From NCBI RefSeq assembly GCF_023283895.1, contig NZ_JAKILB010000002.1:124001-188000 (forward strand): DNA of 64,000 bases, in the 5' to 3' direction. Of the stretch, positions 54,178-62,809 are shown piece by piece. The first letter of the stretch is position 1. Each line of letters begins with the position of its first letter. This stretch comes from Shewanella pneumatophori. Its GTDB lineage: Bacteria; Pseudomonadota; Gammaproteobacteria; Enterobacterales; Shewanellaceae. Below the pieces are notes generated by a model. The model searched no databases, had not been told where the DNA came from, and saw only the letters and a list, made by a program, of their open reading frames with translations. The position numbers and the translations under genes are program-made.

Positions 54178-54720
54178 CTACTGAAGGTCGATGGTAACGA
54201 CGTTAGTCACTCCAGGTAGCAAAGTCAATGTGCCAGTAGTATAGAATTCACCTTGGCTGGATCTTGCTTTCAGATAATATTGACCACTATTAATCATTAT
54301 TGTTTTAGCATAATGAGCTGAAACAGATTTTTGTGATGTCCAGCCATTGCTATCAATTGCATACAAATAGCTGCTGCTTTTCATGGGGGCGCCACTGTCT
54401 TGTTGGTATGAAAGAAAGCGCACCATGGTCATGCCTTTAGGGTTTTTTTCTGACTCAATTGAGCGGATAGCACCATAATTTCGTTTTGTTCTATCAGAAT
54501 TTGTAATATAGATATTTTCAGACGCGGTTGAGTATTGCTGTTGCTTATGGCTGTACTCAGGGGTAGACGAGTTAGTACTGAATGAACCATCGCTAGAAGA
54601 AGTCGTGGTTGATGCACCTATGGCGGCAATATCGGCAACTGAGCTAGTGATATTTCTAATGTCAGTACTTTTACAGGCGCAAAGGCTAAGTGCTAGGGCA
54701 CAAAGAACAATCTTTTTCAT
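54178..54720 (-). CDS. Hypothetical lipoprotein
   Basis: A 180-residue lipoprotein: signal peptide with lipobox LCAC (Cys 16). A Ser/Thr-rich low-complexity stretch (about 38-75) is followed by a beta-rich domain (MTMVRFLSYQQDSGAPMKSSSYLYAID to GVTNVVTIDLQ) that I do not recognise. It lies downstream of the eight-gene exported-protein operon on the same strand, 190 bases from the DUF2541 gene, so it may be expressed with it or alone. It has its own terminator. Confidence 0.65.
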   Translation of the reverse strand: MKKIVLCALALSLCACKSTDIRNITSSVADIAAIGASTTTSSSDGSFSTNSSTPEYSHKQQQYSTASENIYITNSDRTKRNYGAIRSIESEKNPKGMTMVRFLSYQQDSGAPMKSSSYLYAIDSNGWTSQKSVSAHYAKTIMINSGQYYLKARSSQGEFYTTGTLTLLPGVTNVVTIDLQ

Positions 54721-54912
54721 AGTTTAATCCATTAAGTCAAAGCTTTAATCCTTTTAAGTAGCTGTATATATCAAAAGCAAACTACAGATAATTGCTCTCA
54801 AAAAGCTACAGCCACTTAGGTTTGCCGGACAAAATAACAACTGATAAACAGACCGTCAATAGTAGTAAAGTCTACTTTTTACGATCTGTTTTTACAGATA
54901 ATTATTAAGAAG

Positions 54913-55299
54913 TTACTTCTTGCGACCTAGTACTTTTACGCCAGCTTTTGAACCGTCAGAGTTACCAAATACTTCAAGCTTTTTAACACAGCGTGGGTAA
55001 GCGAATTTACGCCAGTCGGTGTATTTGTTTTTCTTTAGGTCACGGTAGAAGTGAATAGTCTTAGTTTGACCATTGTTAAAGGTCACTTTGATTTTTTCTA
55101 AATTTAGATCACGCTCGGCTTTTACGCGGATAGCATCTGTTTTACGGCAAATAAGCAATGGGATTTTTGCGCCGTGATCGCCGCTGCCTAATAAGATAGT
55201 GCGACCTAAAGTAATTTGCTCATCAGCCATAGCTGTATTGCTGATAGCTAGCATGCTGGCAGCCATCATAAGACCAGCGATAAAGGTTTTCATATTCAT
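54913..55299 (-). CDS. DUF2541-like exported protein
   Basis: A 128-residue protein with a signal peptide ending NTAMA (residue 25). The mature part is small, basic and beta-rich, with TLGRTILLGSGDHGAKIPLLICRKTDAIRVKAERDLNLEKIKVTF and a second cysteine in AYPRCVKKLEVFG that could pair with the first. This resembles DUF2541 (YaaX-like) proteins. Two ATG codons (55299, 55293) are possible starts and neither has a clear ribosome binding site. It lies 240 bases downstream of the eight-gene operon. Confidence 0.7.
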   Translation of the reverse strand: MNMKTFIAGLMMAASMLAISNTAMADEQITLGRTILLGSGDHGAKIPLLICRKTDAIRVKAERDLNLEKIKVTFNNGQTKTIHFYRDLKKNKYTDWRKFAYPRCVKKLEVFGNSDGSKAGVKVLGRKK

Positions 55300-55539
55300 A
55301 TATTCATAAGTGATTAAAAAGGGCGGCTAAATTAGTGCTTTGTTTGCTTTAGCGCTAGCTTATCTTGAGCGAATTTTGATCTTGCTAGCAATTATTAATG
55401 AGAGACTGGTTGAAGAGTCTTATTGTTTAAATGCTAGGCTGAAAACCTTGAGGTTTGGCTAACCGGCAGCATGTTAAGTTGATGAGCAACGGATATGTTT
55501 ACGAGTTAGCCATGATGTTAAAAATACAGGTTTGATCGT

Positions 55540-56115
55540 TTAAAGGGTCTTGAGCTGACTTTCTAATTCTTTAGTTGTTTTTTGACTGATAAACTCTTTA
55601 TAGAGTGTTGCTTTGTCAGTGGGGGCAATATTGGAATTTTGACCGACAGACTCATTAAATAACGCCGATGTGATGGTTTTAGGAACAGTAACTAAGGCGC
55701 AAACTTGATCAATATTATTAATCTTTATTACGGCGACTTGTTCTACCTGACTCTTTTGTAGAGAAACACTGGTTACTTGTTTGGCTATTTGCTCAAATGA
55801 AGAGCCTGCTGTTACTAAGCCCGCAGAGTCATCTAACTTTTGGAATGTTTTCTCTAACACGCTGGCTTTTAGCTCCATATTTTGCGCTAAAGTTGTACGT
55901 GAAAGTGATATTGCATGGTTACGGTCAATGGCAAAGTTTCCAGAACTTTTGACGCAGTTAGATGCTGAAAAACCATTTGCCGATGCAGGGTTCATCACCC
56001 ATGCAGGAATATTGTTTGTTGTGTTTAATTGTGCTTGTTCAACGTTAGCATCTTGGCTTGCGCAACCAGTCACTAATAGTGTCATTAATGCTGCTGATAA
56101 AATCGTCTTATTCAT
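55540..56115 (-). CDS. LPP20-like lipoprotein (last gene of the exported-protein operon)
   Basis: A 191-residue lipoprotein with lipobox VTGC (Cys 18). IPAWVMNP (residues 36-43) is the typical entry to an LPP20 domain, followed by NHAISLSRTTLAQNMELKASV, the helix that carries the A-x2-xA-xx-L pattern of this fold, and a final strand VEQVAVIKINNIDQVCALVTVP. FlgP of Vibrio flagella belongs to this family and forms an outer membrane ring. The gene starts 14 bases after the MltC-like gene, so it is in the same operon. Confidence 0.78.
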   Translation of the reverse strand: MNKTILSAALMTLLVTGCASQDANVEQAQLNTTNNIPAWVMNPASANGFSASNCVKSSGNFAIDRNHAISLSRTTLAQNMELKASVLEKTFQKLDDSAGLVTAGSSFEQIAKQVTSVSLQKSQVEQVAVIKINNIDQVCALVTVPKTITSALFNESVGQNSNIAPTDKATLYKEFISQKTTKELESQLKTL

Positions 56116-56129
56116 CGTGTAACCTTTTG

Positions 56130-57440
56130 TTAGATTGTTGAGCTCTTATTTTTTTCGCTGTATGTCTTTAGCTTGATATTAACTTTTTCAAGATAATTAC
56201 GCGTTTCTTTGTAAGGTAAGTTTGTCATTAAGTGCTGGTAAACTTGCTGCGAACTCATAGTGTTAATTTTTTTAACCGTCATATTTACACTCTTGAGTCC
56301 AAATGCTTTGGCAATATTGCCTGACCCGGTGTTATATGCTGCGATGACTGCATACGTTGCGCTTTGGGGATCTTTAATCCCTTTTAAGTATCTGTTTTTG
56401 AGGATCTTTAAGTAGGCTGTACCTGTTTCTATGTTGACTTGTGGGTTGTAAAGCTCATTTGCATTCATAGGTTTATCTTTGCCGCGGTAGAGTTTATTGA
56501 CATCATGACCCGCAGTATTGGGCACTATCTGCATCAAGCCAAAAGCGGGAACGTGAGATTTAGCTTTTGGGTTAAAATGAGACTCTGTATGCATAATGGC
56601 CAGGATCAATGGTGCAGGTAGGTTTTGTTTGACACTTTCAACGTAAATATAGGGCATGTAATTTTTAGCCCGTTCAGATATTGCCGAAGTTGGAATATCA
56701 ACCCGATACTGCACGAGTTTTATAGGGGCGCGCGCTAAGGTTTGTTGATTCTTTTTAAAGTTATCTTCGAGCTTCGCGACTCTTTCGATCTCATGGGCTT
56801 TCATTACGCGCTTTTGCTCAATGAGAACCTGCTCTTTTATGGCTTCATCGGTTAACACTTCGCTTTGTTCGCTATAAATATCTAACTGACTCATTTGGCG
56901 CTCTGTTTGCGCTTTTATCGTATTTTGTACGTGATTGATAACGTCACTATCCAGCTTTACATCAATGACTTTTGTTGTATCAGTCTTGGCGGTAATGGGC
57001 GTTGTCAAGCCAATGCTGGTTAGCAACTCTTGGTTTGAGACAATAACATTATTGATGCTATCAAGTTGCTGCTGTTTATTTACAGTAGATTCATTAGGTT
57101 TGATATCTATGGTTATCTGGTTGTTTTTTAAATCGATTACGGTGCGAGAATGGCTTTTATTATCGACCACTACAATCAAGTCTTGGGAGCTTGTTTTTGC
57201 ATCCCCCCAACGTGAAATAGAGTCTTGCTGTTGCTTATCCCAATCCTCTAAATAAGCGATTTGCCACTGGGTAAATTCATTAATATGTGCTGCATACCAC
57301 TGATTAAACTCATTCGAATCATCGACGCTCAGTTGACTGACTTCATGATCCAGTTCTGCAAAAGGGTCATTGGCTGCAACATTACCAACGAAACATAGAT
57401 TAATGGCGATACATAAAATGCTATTTCGAAGTGTTATCAA
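56130..57440 (-). CDS. MltC-type lytic transglycosylase
   Basis: A 436-residue exported murein transglycosylase. The start is a TTG at 57440 with GGAA upstream; the signal peptide ends VAAND without a lipobox, so it is probably periplasmic rather than a lipoprotein like E. coli MltC. Residues ~40-250 form a DUF3393-like N-terminal domain, and residues ~255-425 the SLT domain: catalytic E286 in AIMHTESHFNPKAKS, then GLMQIVPNTAG and VIAAYNTGSGNIAKAF. All conserved strings are intact, so it should cleave peptidoglycan glycan strands. Its place among exported LPP20/FlgT-like genes suggests it opens the wall for their assembly. Confidence 0.88.
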   Translation of the reverse strand: MITLRNSILCIAINLCFVGNVAANDPFAELDHEVSQLSVDDSNEFNQWYAAHINEFTQWQIAYLEDWDKQQQDSISRWGDAKTSSQDLIVVVDNKSHSRTVIDLKNNQITIDIKPNESTVNKQQQLDSINNVIVSNQELLTSIGLTTPITAKTDTTKVIDVKLDSDVINHVQNTIKAQTERQMSQLDIYSEQSEVLTDEAIKEQVLIEQKRVMKAHEIERVAKLEDNFKKNQQTLARAPIKLVQYRVDIPTSAISERAKNYMPYIYVESVKQNLPAPLILAIMHTESHFNPKAKSHVPAFGLMQIVPNTAGHDVNKLYRGKDKPMNANELYNPQVNIETGTAYLKILKNRYLKGIKDPQSATYAVIAAYNTGSGNIAKAFGLKSVNMTVKKINTMSSQQVYQHLMTNLPYKETRNYLEKVNIKLKTYSEKNKSSTI

Positions 57441-57463
57441 GGTTTAGTTTTCCGTGGCAAGAA

Positions 57464-58225
57464 TTAAAAATAGGACGACAAGTCATCGGCGGAAGCTTGC
57501 TCAAGCTTATCTATGGCATCATGGATATCATTGGCCAGTTGTTGGCAATTCGAGCTTTTACATAACTCAACGATAGCTAGGCTCGTTGTGAGTTGTTCTT
57601 GTTGCATCTTCCATTGGGCTAGCCATAACTTGATGTCGTCGCTTTCGACTTTGGTGATATCAACATACTTGTCAAAATAAGCCTCTGCTTTAACAGGATC
57701 TTGTTGTTGGAGTAAGAGAGTTATCATGCTGGCCCCATCCATGGATACCACTGGCTCCTTCATCAAATACGGCAATAGGGGTTTAATGGCTGCATATTGC
57801 TGAGTAGTGTAATAAGCAACGGCATAACTTAATCCGGTTCTTGCTAAGTTAGTTGATTTGCCACTGTCAATAATGGCTGCTGAACAAGAGGCTGTTAGGT
57901 TTGTCACATTATGGTATTGAATGTTATCAAGTTCGAATTGCAGATTGATCATAGGCCAGTCAGAGAAGGGGGCCTTAATTAGCTGGGCAGCTATCAACTT
58001 ATTCTCATATTTTGCACGTAAGGGTAATGCGAGTCCTTTACGGCAGAGACTTTTCATTTGAGCGGGTTTTAGGGCTCTTTCACGCTCAATAGAGGCTGAG
58101 TAAAAGGGGGATTCCCCACTAACCTGATAACGGGTACCTGAAAACTCCCAGCTGTTGGCTTGATTTGCCATTGCTGGCAAGCTTATTAAGCTTGCCAGCA
58201 ACAACCCAGAAGATTTATAGCTCAT
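57464..58225 (-). CDS. Exported protein of unknown function
   Basis: A 253-residue protein with a signal peptide ending PAMA (residue 20). The mature part has a short beta-rich region (FSGTRYQVSGESPFYSASIERERALK) followed by helices. A helical, tetratricopeptide-like stretch seems present in the second half (YFDKYVDITKVESDDIKLWLAQWKMQQEQL), but I cannot name a family. Four cysteines occur. The start overlaps the end of the upstream gene by 11 bases and lacks a strong ribosome binding site, so its translation is coupled to it. Confidence 0.7.
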   Translation of the reverse strand: MSYKSSGLLLASLISLPAMANQANSWEFSGTRYQVSGESPFYSASIERERALKPAQMKSLCRKGLALPLRAKYENKLIAAQLIKAPFSDWPMINLQFELDNIQYHNVTNLTASCSAAIIDSGKSTNLARTGLSYAVAYYTTQQYAAIKPLLPYLMKEPVVSMDGASMITLLLQQQDPVKAEAYFDKYVDITKVESDDIKLWLAQWKMQQEQLTTSLAIVELCKSSNCQQLANDIHDAIDKLEQASADDLSSYF

Positions 58226-59507
58226 TGATACGGCTTACCTGACCTGAAGGGCCTTGCGAACTTTCAGCTTCGGTTAGGCCACCAGTTGTGTTGACCTTAT
58301 GAGTACTACCAACATTACCTTCTCTTAATCTCTGTTTATTTTCAGCCGATGCTTTTTTGGCTGCTGCCTCTAATGAAGGAGCATAAACGGCTACGGCAAG
58401 AGACCAGTTACCATCGGAACTCGTAAATGTTTTAACAGACACACCCGCTGGAACTTTACCTGCTGCAAATGACTTGTATGCGTCTGATGTTTTCATATTA
58501 TTGAGGAAAGTATGCTTATCTTCTGCAAGTACCGTAGCATCGGCAGGGTTGATATTGTCAGGTTCGTATTCGAACTGTTCATTCTTCTCAACTTGGTTTT
58601 CAGCAAAGCCACCTTGCCAGTATACTTCTTCACCTTGCATCACTGAGATCAAGCTGTTACGTGCCTTAGCCTGTGCTTGTGATTTGGAAGCGCTCAATAA
58701 TTTACGTTGAACATTCTTGCTTCTATTTTCACGAATAATTGAGGAACCAAAACCAAGTACAAATGACTCACCTGTATCTGCGTTAGTAATCACTTTCGCG
58801 CCAACAGGAGGCATCACACCAGCTTGTAGATCATTGATAATTTGCTTAAAGATGATATTAGGTTCAGTTGTTTGGGTTAAGGCACCCACTTGACGTTTGG
58901 TTTGCTCACGGGTTTTTGGCGTAGAGATTAAACTTACGCGCACCATTTTTTCTGTTGGATCGTCAAAAACATCGAAGGTGACATAACCAACTAAAGCGCC
59001 TTTAACCGACTCGGCACAATTATCACTGGTGAAACTGTGGGTGTTGGCGGCACTTTCTGTGCCCGTATCAATCATGTCCGTCACCTCGGTAACGACAGTG
59101 GCGCATGCATTGCTCATGCCTTCCATATTCTCCACTAACTGCTTCTTAGCAATTTGGAAGGCTTTGGTATAAGCAGCACGTTTTGATAATAGTGACGCAT
59201 TACGGTTTTCGTAGGTTTCGTAGCTTGCAGAACCTGTAGAAAGGATCCCGACTCCAGAGCTAACAGCAATCATTTTCACGCCGTCGCCGTCATCTTCAAT
59301 GAGGCTTTTATGGGCAACTAACACGGCAGCCTTTGCGTCAGTTGCAACCACTAAACCATCAACTTCTTTGACATCTGAAGTATCAACGGTTTGCGCTTGA
59401 TCTTCATTTGTTGCAGGCACGAGATCGTTGAGGTCAAAATCAACACTGGCATGGGCAGAGCCTAGGACACTTGCTAATACTAATGACACGAGCGTTTTTT
59501 TAAACAT
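58215..59507 (-). CDS. Exported protein with two LPP20-like segments
   Basis: A 430-residue protein with a signal peptide ending GSAHA (residue 20). An LPP20-like segment (about 80-200) has the pattern of a long helix (LLSKRAAYTKAFQIAKKQLVENM) followed by a cysteine-bearing loop and a VKGALVGYVTFDVF...VRVSLIST strand. A second one (about 265-385) contains LLSASKSQAQAKARNSLISVMQG and WSLAVAVYAPSLEAAAKKA. An acidic region (VDFDLNDLVPATNEDQ) follows the signal. The family may be what is catalogued as DUF6844, but I am not sure. It is the fifth gene of the operon and overlaps the next by 11 bases. Confidence 0.7.
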   Translation of the reverse strand: MFKKTLVSLVLASVLGSAHASVDFDLNDLVPATNEDQAQTVDTSDVKEVDGLVVATDAKAAVLVAHKSLIEDDGDGVKMIAVSSGVGILSTGSASYETYENRNASLLSKRAAYTKAFQIAKKQLVENMEGMSNACATVVTEVTDMIDTGTESAANTHSFTSDNCAESVKGALVGYVTFDVFDDPTEKMVRVSLISTPKTREQTKRQVGALTQTTEPNIIFKQIINDLQAGVMPPVGAKVITNADTGESFVLGFGSSIIRENRSKNVQRKLLSASKSQAQAKARNSLISVMQGEEVYWQGGFAENQVEKNEQFEYEPDNINPADATVLAEDKHTFLNNMKTSDAYKSFAAGKVPAGVSVKTFTSSDGNWSLAVAVYAPSLEAAAKKASAENKQRLREGNVGSTHKVNTTGGLTEAESSQGPSGQVSRINEL

Positions 59508-59530
59508 GAAAAAATATATCCTTTATGGGC

Positions 59531-60922
59531 TTACAGTACCTGAATTTGGTATTCATTAAGTACGCTGAGTTTTGTTTGGTATTGTGGCTGGTGAATGCGT
59601 AATGATGGCTCTATGTATTGGGCTAAGTCGTTTGCATTATTTAACGATCTAAGCTGCACTATGACTCTGCCGGATTCTGCATTAATTTTTATATCTGAAA
59701 CACCATTGATTGCGCTGAGTAAGGTATAAAGCTGACCATGCTTACCTGCTGCTCTCTCCGATAAAATCAATTCACGGACTGGACCACCTCGCATCGCCAT
59801 CTTATGAACAGAATCATGTAGCTGCTGTTTGAGTGCTTGCTGATTGTCTTCTAAAGCCAGATGGACTGAGGCCAACTCATTGAGCATGTCGGGCTGGTTT
59901 GGCAAAGTTAAAAAGGTTGGGTCGTTCTGCCAGGCACCGTATTGGTTACCAGCACGGTCGACTACACTTGCTCTAAGTTCAAGTTGTAGCCCAGAAGGGG
60001 TTATCTTTTCGTTTTCTAAAACCTGCAGAATGATACTCGCCGCAGCTGGTGACTCAGATAGATTGAATCCCATGGAGGCAAGCGCATCGGTAAAGATTTG
60101 CTTTACAATGGGAAGCTTAGCATCAATATAAACGGTGGGTTGTCCAAGACTTGTTATTAGCTCAGCCACTTTTTCTTCGATACGTTTTTTCTCAACAGTA
60201 ATATCGAGGGTGACTGTCAATGTACCGTCTGGTAATTGCACTGAGCTGACTTCATTCCAGTGGCTTATTAGCCCTTGAGATTGCAAAGAGAGAGACTGTG
60301 TTGCCACCTCTTGCATATTAAAGTCATCAGAGTTCGCAGATGCCGACATATTTGAGCTCGATTGCTGCATAAAGCCAGACTTAACCATCACTCCAAGAAC
60401 CTGACTTACAGCACGTTGAAATGCATCTTGCTCTGCGGCTTGGCGAGCAGTTAGACCCGCTTTGCTTTTTCCTTCTCCAACAACAACGACTGACATTGTT
60501 GGCTCCGAACCCCAGACAACATCTTGCTCGCTTTCTTGATCTTGATCAGCGGGGGGAGTCAGGCGCACTGTTATGCATGTATCATCCCCCTGAATTTCAG
60601 GCTGATCATAGTTAGCTCGAATGGTGCCTTGGGCAATCCCCGATACTAACAACTCTCGGCTCTGTTGATTATATTGTTCGTCAAACAGCTGAGCGTCGTC
60701 AGTAGAGAATGAGAATGAAGTTTCGCCTAACAGAAATAAGCGCAGACTATTTAAAGCTTGCGCCTTTGCTGCCTCTATTGCTAAAGCCCCACGTCCATAT
60801 GCACAGCCTTGTTCAACAAGAGCCAGCGAAGACTGGCTCTTATCTAGCTCCAATGCTGAAGCTGACAGGCATACAAATAAGGTACTGAGGGCGAAGCCTT
60901 GAGTTAACCTTTTTGCACCCAT
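59531..60922 (-). CDS. Exported protein with FlgT-N/LPP20-like domains
   Basis: A 463-residue protein with a signal peptide ending SASA (residue 23). Residues ~30-125 and ~145-250 look like two LPP20/FlgT-N domains: each has a glycine-rich strand, an Ala-rich helix (GRGALAIEAAKAQALNSL; then GEGKSKAGLTARQAAEQDAF) and a closing strand ending in ITV or LDI. A CsgG/FlgT-middle-like part follows (about 265-370), then a BON- or secretin-like short domain near 395-450. The start codon lies 19 bases inside the upstream gene, with AAGGA before it. Flagellar FlgT has similar pieces in one chain; here they are split over two genes. Confidence 0.7.
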   Translation of the reverse strand: MGAKRLTQGFALSTLFVCLSASALELDKSQSSLALVEQGCAYGRGALAIEAAKAQALNSLRLFLLGETSFSFSTDDAQLFDEQYNQQSRELLVSGIAQGTIRANYDQPEIQGDDTCITVRLTPPADQDQESEQDVVWGSEPTMSVVVVGEGKSKAGLTARQAAEQDAFQRAVSQVLGVMVKSGFMQQSSSNMSASANSDDFNMQEVATQSLSLQSQGLISHWNEVSSVQLPDGTLTVTLDITVEKKRIEEKVAELITSLGQPTVYIDAKLPIVKQIFTDALASMGFNLSESPAAASIILQVLENEKITPSGLQLELRASVVDRAGNQYGAWQNDPTFLTLPNQPDMLNELASVHLALEDNQQALKQQLHDSVHKMAMRGGPVRELILSERAAGKHGQLYTLLSAINGVSDIKINAESGRVIVQLRSLNNANDLAQYIEPSLRIHQPQYQTKLSVLNEYQIQVL

Positions 60923-62082
60923 GTACTACGTTCCTTCATAAACTCAATTGGTACCCCTACACTGACGGCAAAGATGCGGCGTTGACGGTCTGGACGATAG
61001 ATGCCTGTTTCCGCTTCATCGCGTACCTGCTCTGCAAGATTACTGTCTTTCCAACGGATAATTTTGCCTTGAGCACTTTGCATGCTTGGGTTAACGGTTG
61101 CGACACCAATTGGTTCAACAAATCCTGCGCTATATTCAAACACCACCATTGTTTCGTTGGGTAACACCCCCGCATTTTGACCGCGGTCTAATGAAATACG
61201 GTCTCCTTTAATCCCCATCACTTGTGCAGTGGCTGGCATCTCTTTGAGTAGTCGGGTAAGCATGATGTCGAAGCTACGCGATGACATTTCGTTTAATACC
61301 GATTCAACATCCTTGCTGCTGGTGTAGTTAAAACCACGGTAGTATTCGCCGTTAGCAATGACAGTGGTATAACTGCTTTTTTCTCGCACATCGAAGTTAG
61401 AGACGCGGATTTTGCCAATATTTGGGTAGCTCAATTTTTCCCGGGTATAAGGATCGATTACACCGGTCGATATTTCCATTGAGGTTTGGAATAAGGATTG
61501 AGTTGAGCCAAACAGCATGTCGCCTGTTTTGAGCACATCGACTTTTATGATGTAATCAGTAGATAGTTTGCTCTTGCTGCTGGCCTTTTTAGCAACATTA
61601 ACTGCGCCCTCATCAGCAAGAATCTCTCCCATCGCGGCATTCACAGAATCCGTATCTCGAGTCAAAATGCGGAAGCGGTTAACGCCTGCAAATTGGTTTT
61701 CAAGTGTGTTTTCTAGTGCTTTGCTTTGAAACTTGCCAATACTTGAATGCATCGCATTAAATACATCTGCAGACGTGCCTTGCAAGTTCTCGCTGACATC
61801 AGTTTGCACATCACCGAAATAGAGACGAATGGTCTTCTTGGCTAATGGACAGCGACTATCTTTCTCTTCAGTTTCATAAGAGCAAAATTGCAAGCCTTGG
61901 GTGTTGAAGTATGCAGGCACTTCGATGTCACTGTTTTCAAAATCATGTGCAGATTTGCCGATAATCAGTGATGAGTTTCCTGCATTACTTTCAACTGAAT
62001 GTGTCTGGGAGACCTTAGTGCTCTGGCAGCCCGTGATGGCGATACCTATAGCGACTAAACAAGCAATTTTAGTCAGCTTCAT
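60904..62082 (-). CDS. Lipoprotein resembling FlgT middle and C-terminal domains (CsgG-like)
   Basis: A 392-residue lipoprotein, lipobox ITGC (Cys 19). Residues ~80-305 look CsgG/FlgT-M-like: RLYFGDVQTD as first strand, the helix NTLENQFAGVNRFRILTRD, DYIIKVDVLKTGDM, then a strand pair and the helix EMSSRSFDIMLTRLLKEMP. A final small beta domain (about 310-365) has QVMGIKGDRISLDRGQNAGVLPNETMVVFE, close to the FlgT C-terminal domain in pattern. CsgG and FlgT build rings at the outer membrane. Start ATG overlaps the upstream stop by one base (TAATG). Confidence 0.72.
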   Translation of the reverse strand: MKLTKIACLVAIGIAITGCQSTKVSQTHSVESNAGNSSLIIGKSAHDFENSDIEVPAYFNTQGLQFCSYETEEKDSRCPLAKKTIRLYFGDVQTDVSENLQGTSADVFNAMHSSIGKFQSKALENTLENQFAGVNRFRILTRDTDSVNAAMGEILADEGAVNVAKKASSKSKLSTDYIIKVDVLKTGDMLFGSTQSLFQTSMEISTGVIDPYTREKLSYPNIGKIRVSNFDVREKSSYTTVIANGEYYRGFNYTSSKDVESVLNEMSSRSFDIMLTRLLKEMPATAQVMGIKGDRISLDRGQNAGVLPNETMVVFEYSAGFVEPIGVATVNPSMQSAQGKIIRWKDSNLAEQVRDEAETGIYRPDRQRRIFAVSVGVPIEFMKERSTWVQKG

Positions 62083-62798
62083 TATGCTTTCACTTTCTCT
62101 GCTAATACTTTATCTAGATTTTTTAATTGCTCGATTGTGTTTTGATCCATTGAAATCAATGTATTGGCATCAAGGGCAAGCTCTGAACGAGCTTTTAGCT
62201 CATTGTATGCTTCAACGATAGGTACAATCTCTTCAGCTTCACCTTCTTCTTTTGATTCGTTTGAACCAAACTTAAGCATGCTATCAAGGGCGCCTCCTGC
62301 CGCATCGTGAGCGATCGCCGTAGCATTTTGTGAAGCAATGTAGGCGATTTCAGCAACTTGCAGGGTAATATCGGCAGCAAGTTCTAGGTTTTCATCAAAG
62401 ATGTCATCTGAGGCTTGTTGGTACGCTTCTACTTGAGGGCGGATTTTCTTATTTTCAGGTTTTGCCGCATCAAAGTCGTTCATCGCAATAAGCAGTTCTT
62501 CGTCAGACTTGTCTGCGTTAACGGCTAAGAAACCTGCTACATCAGCATGCTTTGCAGCTAGAGTCGAGTAGCTATTAAATACTGCACATTGGCGCTCTTG
62601 AATTGACACCATAACCTTTGATGCTTTATCGACGGCATAAGAAACAGGTGTATACTTATCACCAAGAGTGGCGCAGCTCTCGGTTAGTTCTACTTTCATT
62701 TGAGCGCGATCAGCTGTAGATGATTCTGTACCAGTGATAGAAGCACAGCCAGAGATAACAGAAAGCATTAGACCTGCAAGAATGGTTTTTTTAAACAT
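62082..62798 (-). CDS. Hypothetical lipoprotein
   Basis: A 238-residue lipoprotein: lipobox ISGC (Cys 18), AAGGA eight bases before the ATG. The mature protein is almost all helical and acidic, with two cysteines near residues 43 and 72. An Ala-rich helix region (TLQVAEIAYIASQNATAIAHDAAGGALDSM) and an acidic Glu-rich stretch (SNESKEEGEAEEIVPIVEAYNEL) precede a final helix. I do not recognise the family. It lies between the LPP20-like first gene (11 bases upstream) and the CsgG/FlgT-like gene (one-base overlap). Confidence 0.7.
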   Translation of the reverse strand: MFKKTILAGLMLSVISGCASITGTESSTADRAQMKVELTESCATLGDKYTPVSYAVDKASKVMVSIQERQCAVFNSYSTLAAKHADVAGFLAVNADKSDEELLIAMNDFDAAKPENKKIRPQVEAYQQASDDIFDENLELAADITLQVAEIAYIASQNATAIAHDAAGGALDSMLKFGSNESKEEGEAEEIVPIVEAYNELKARSELALDANTLISMDQNTIEQLKNLDKVLAEKVKA

Positions 62799-62809
62799 TG
62801 TTATGTCCT

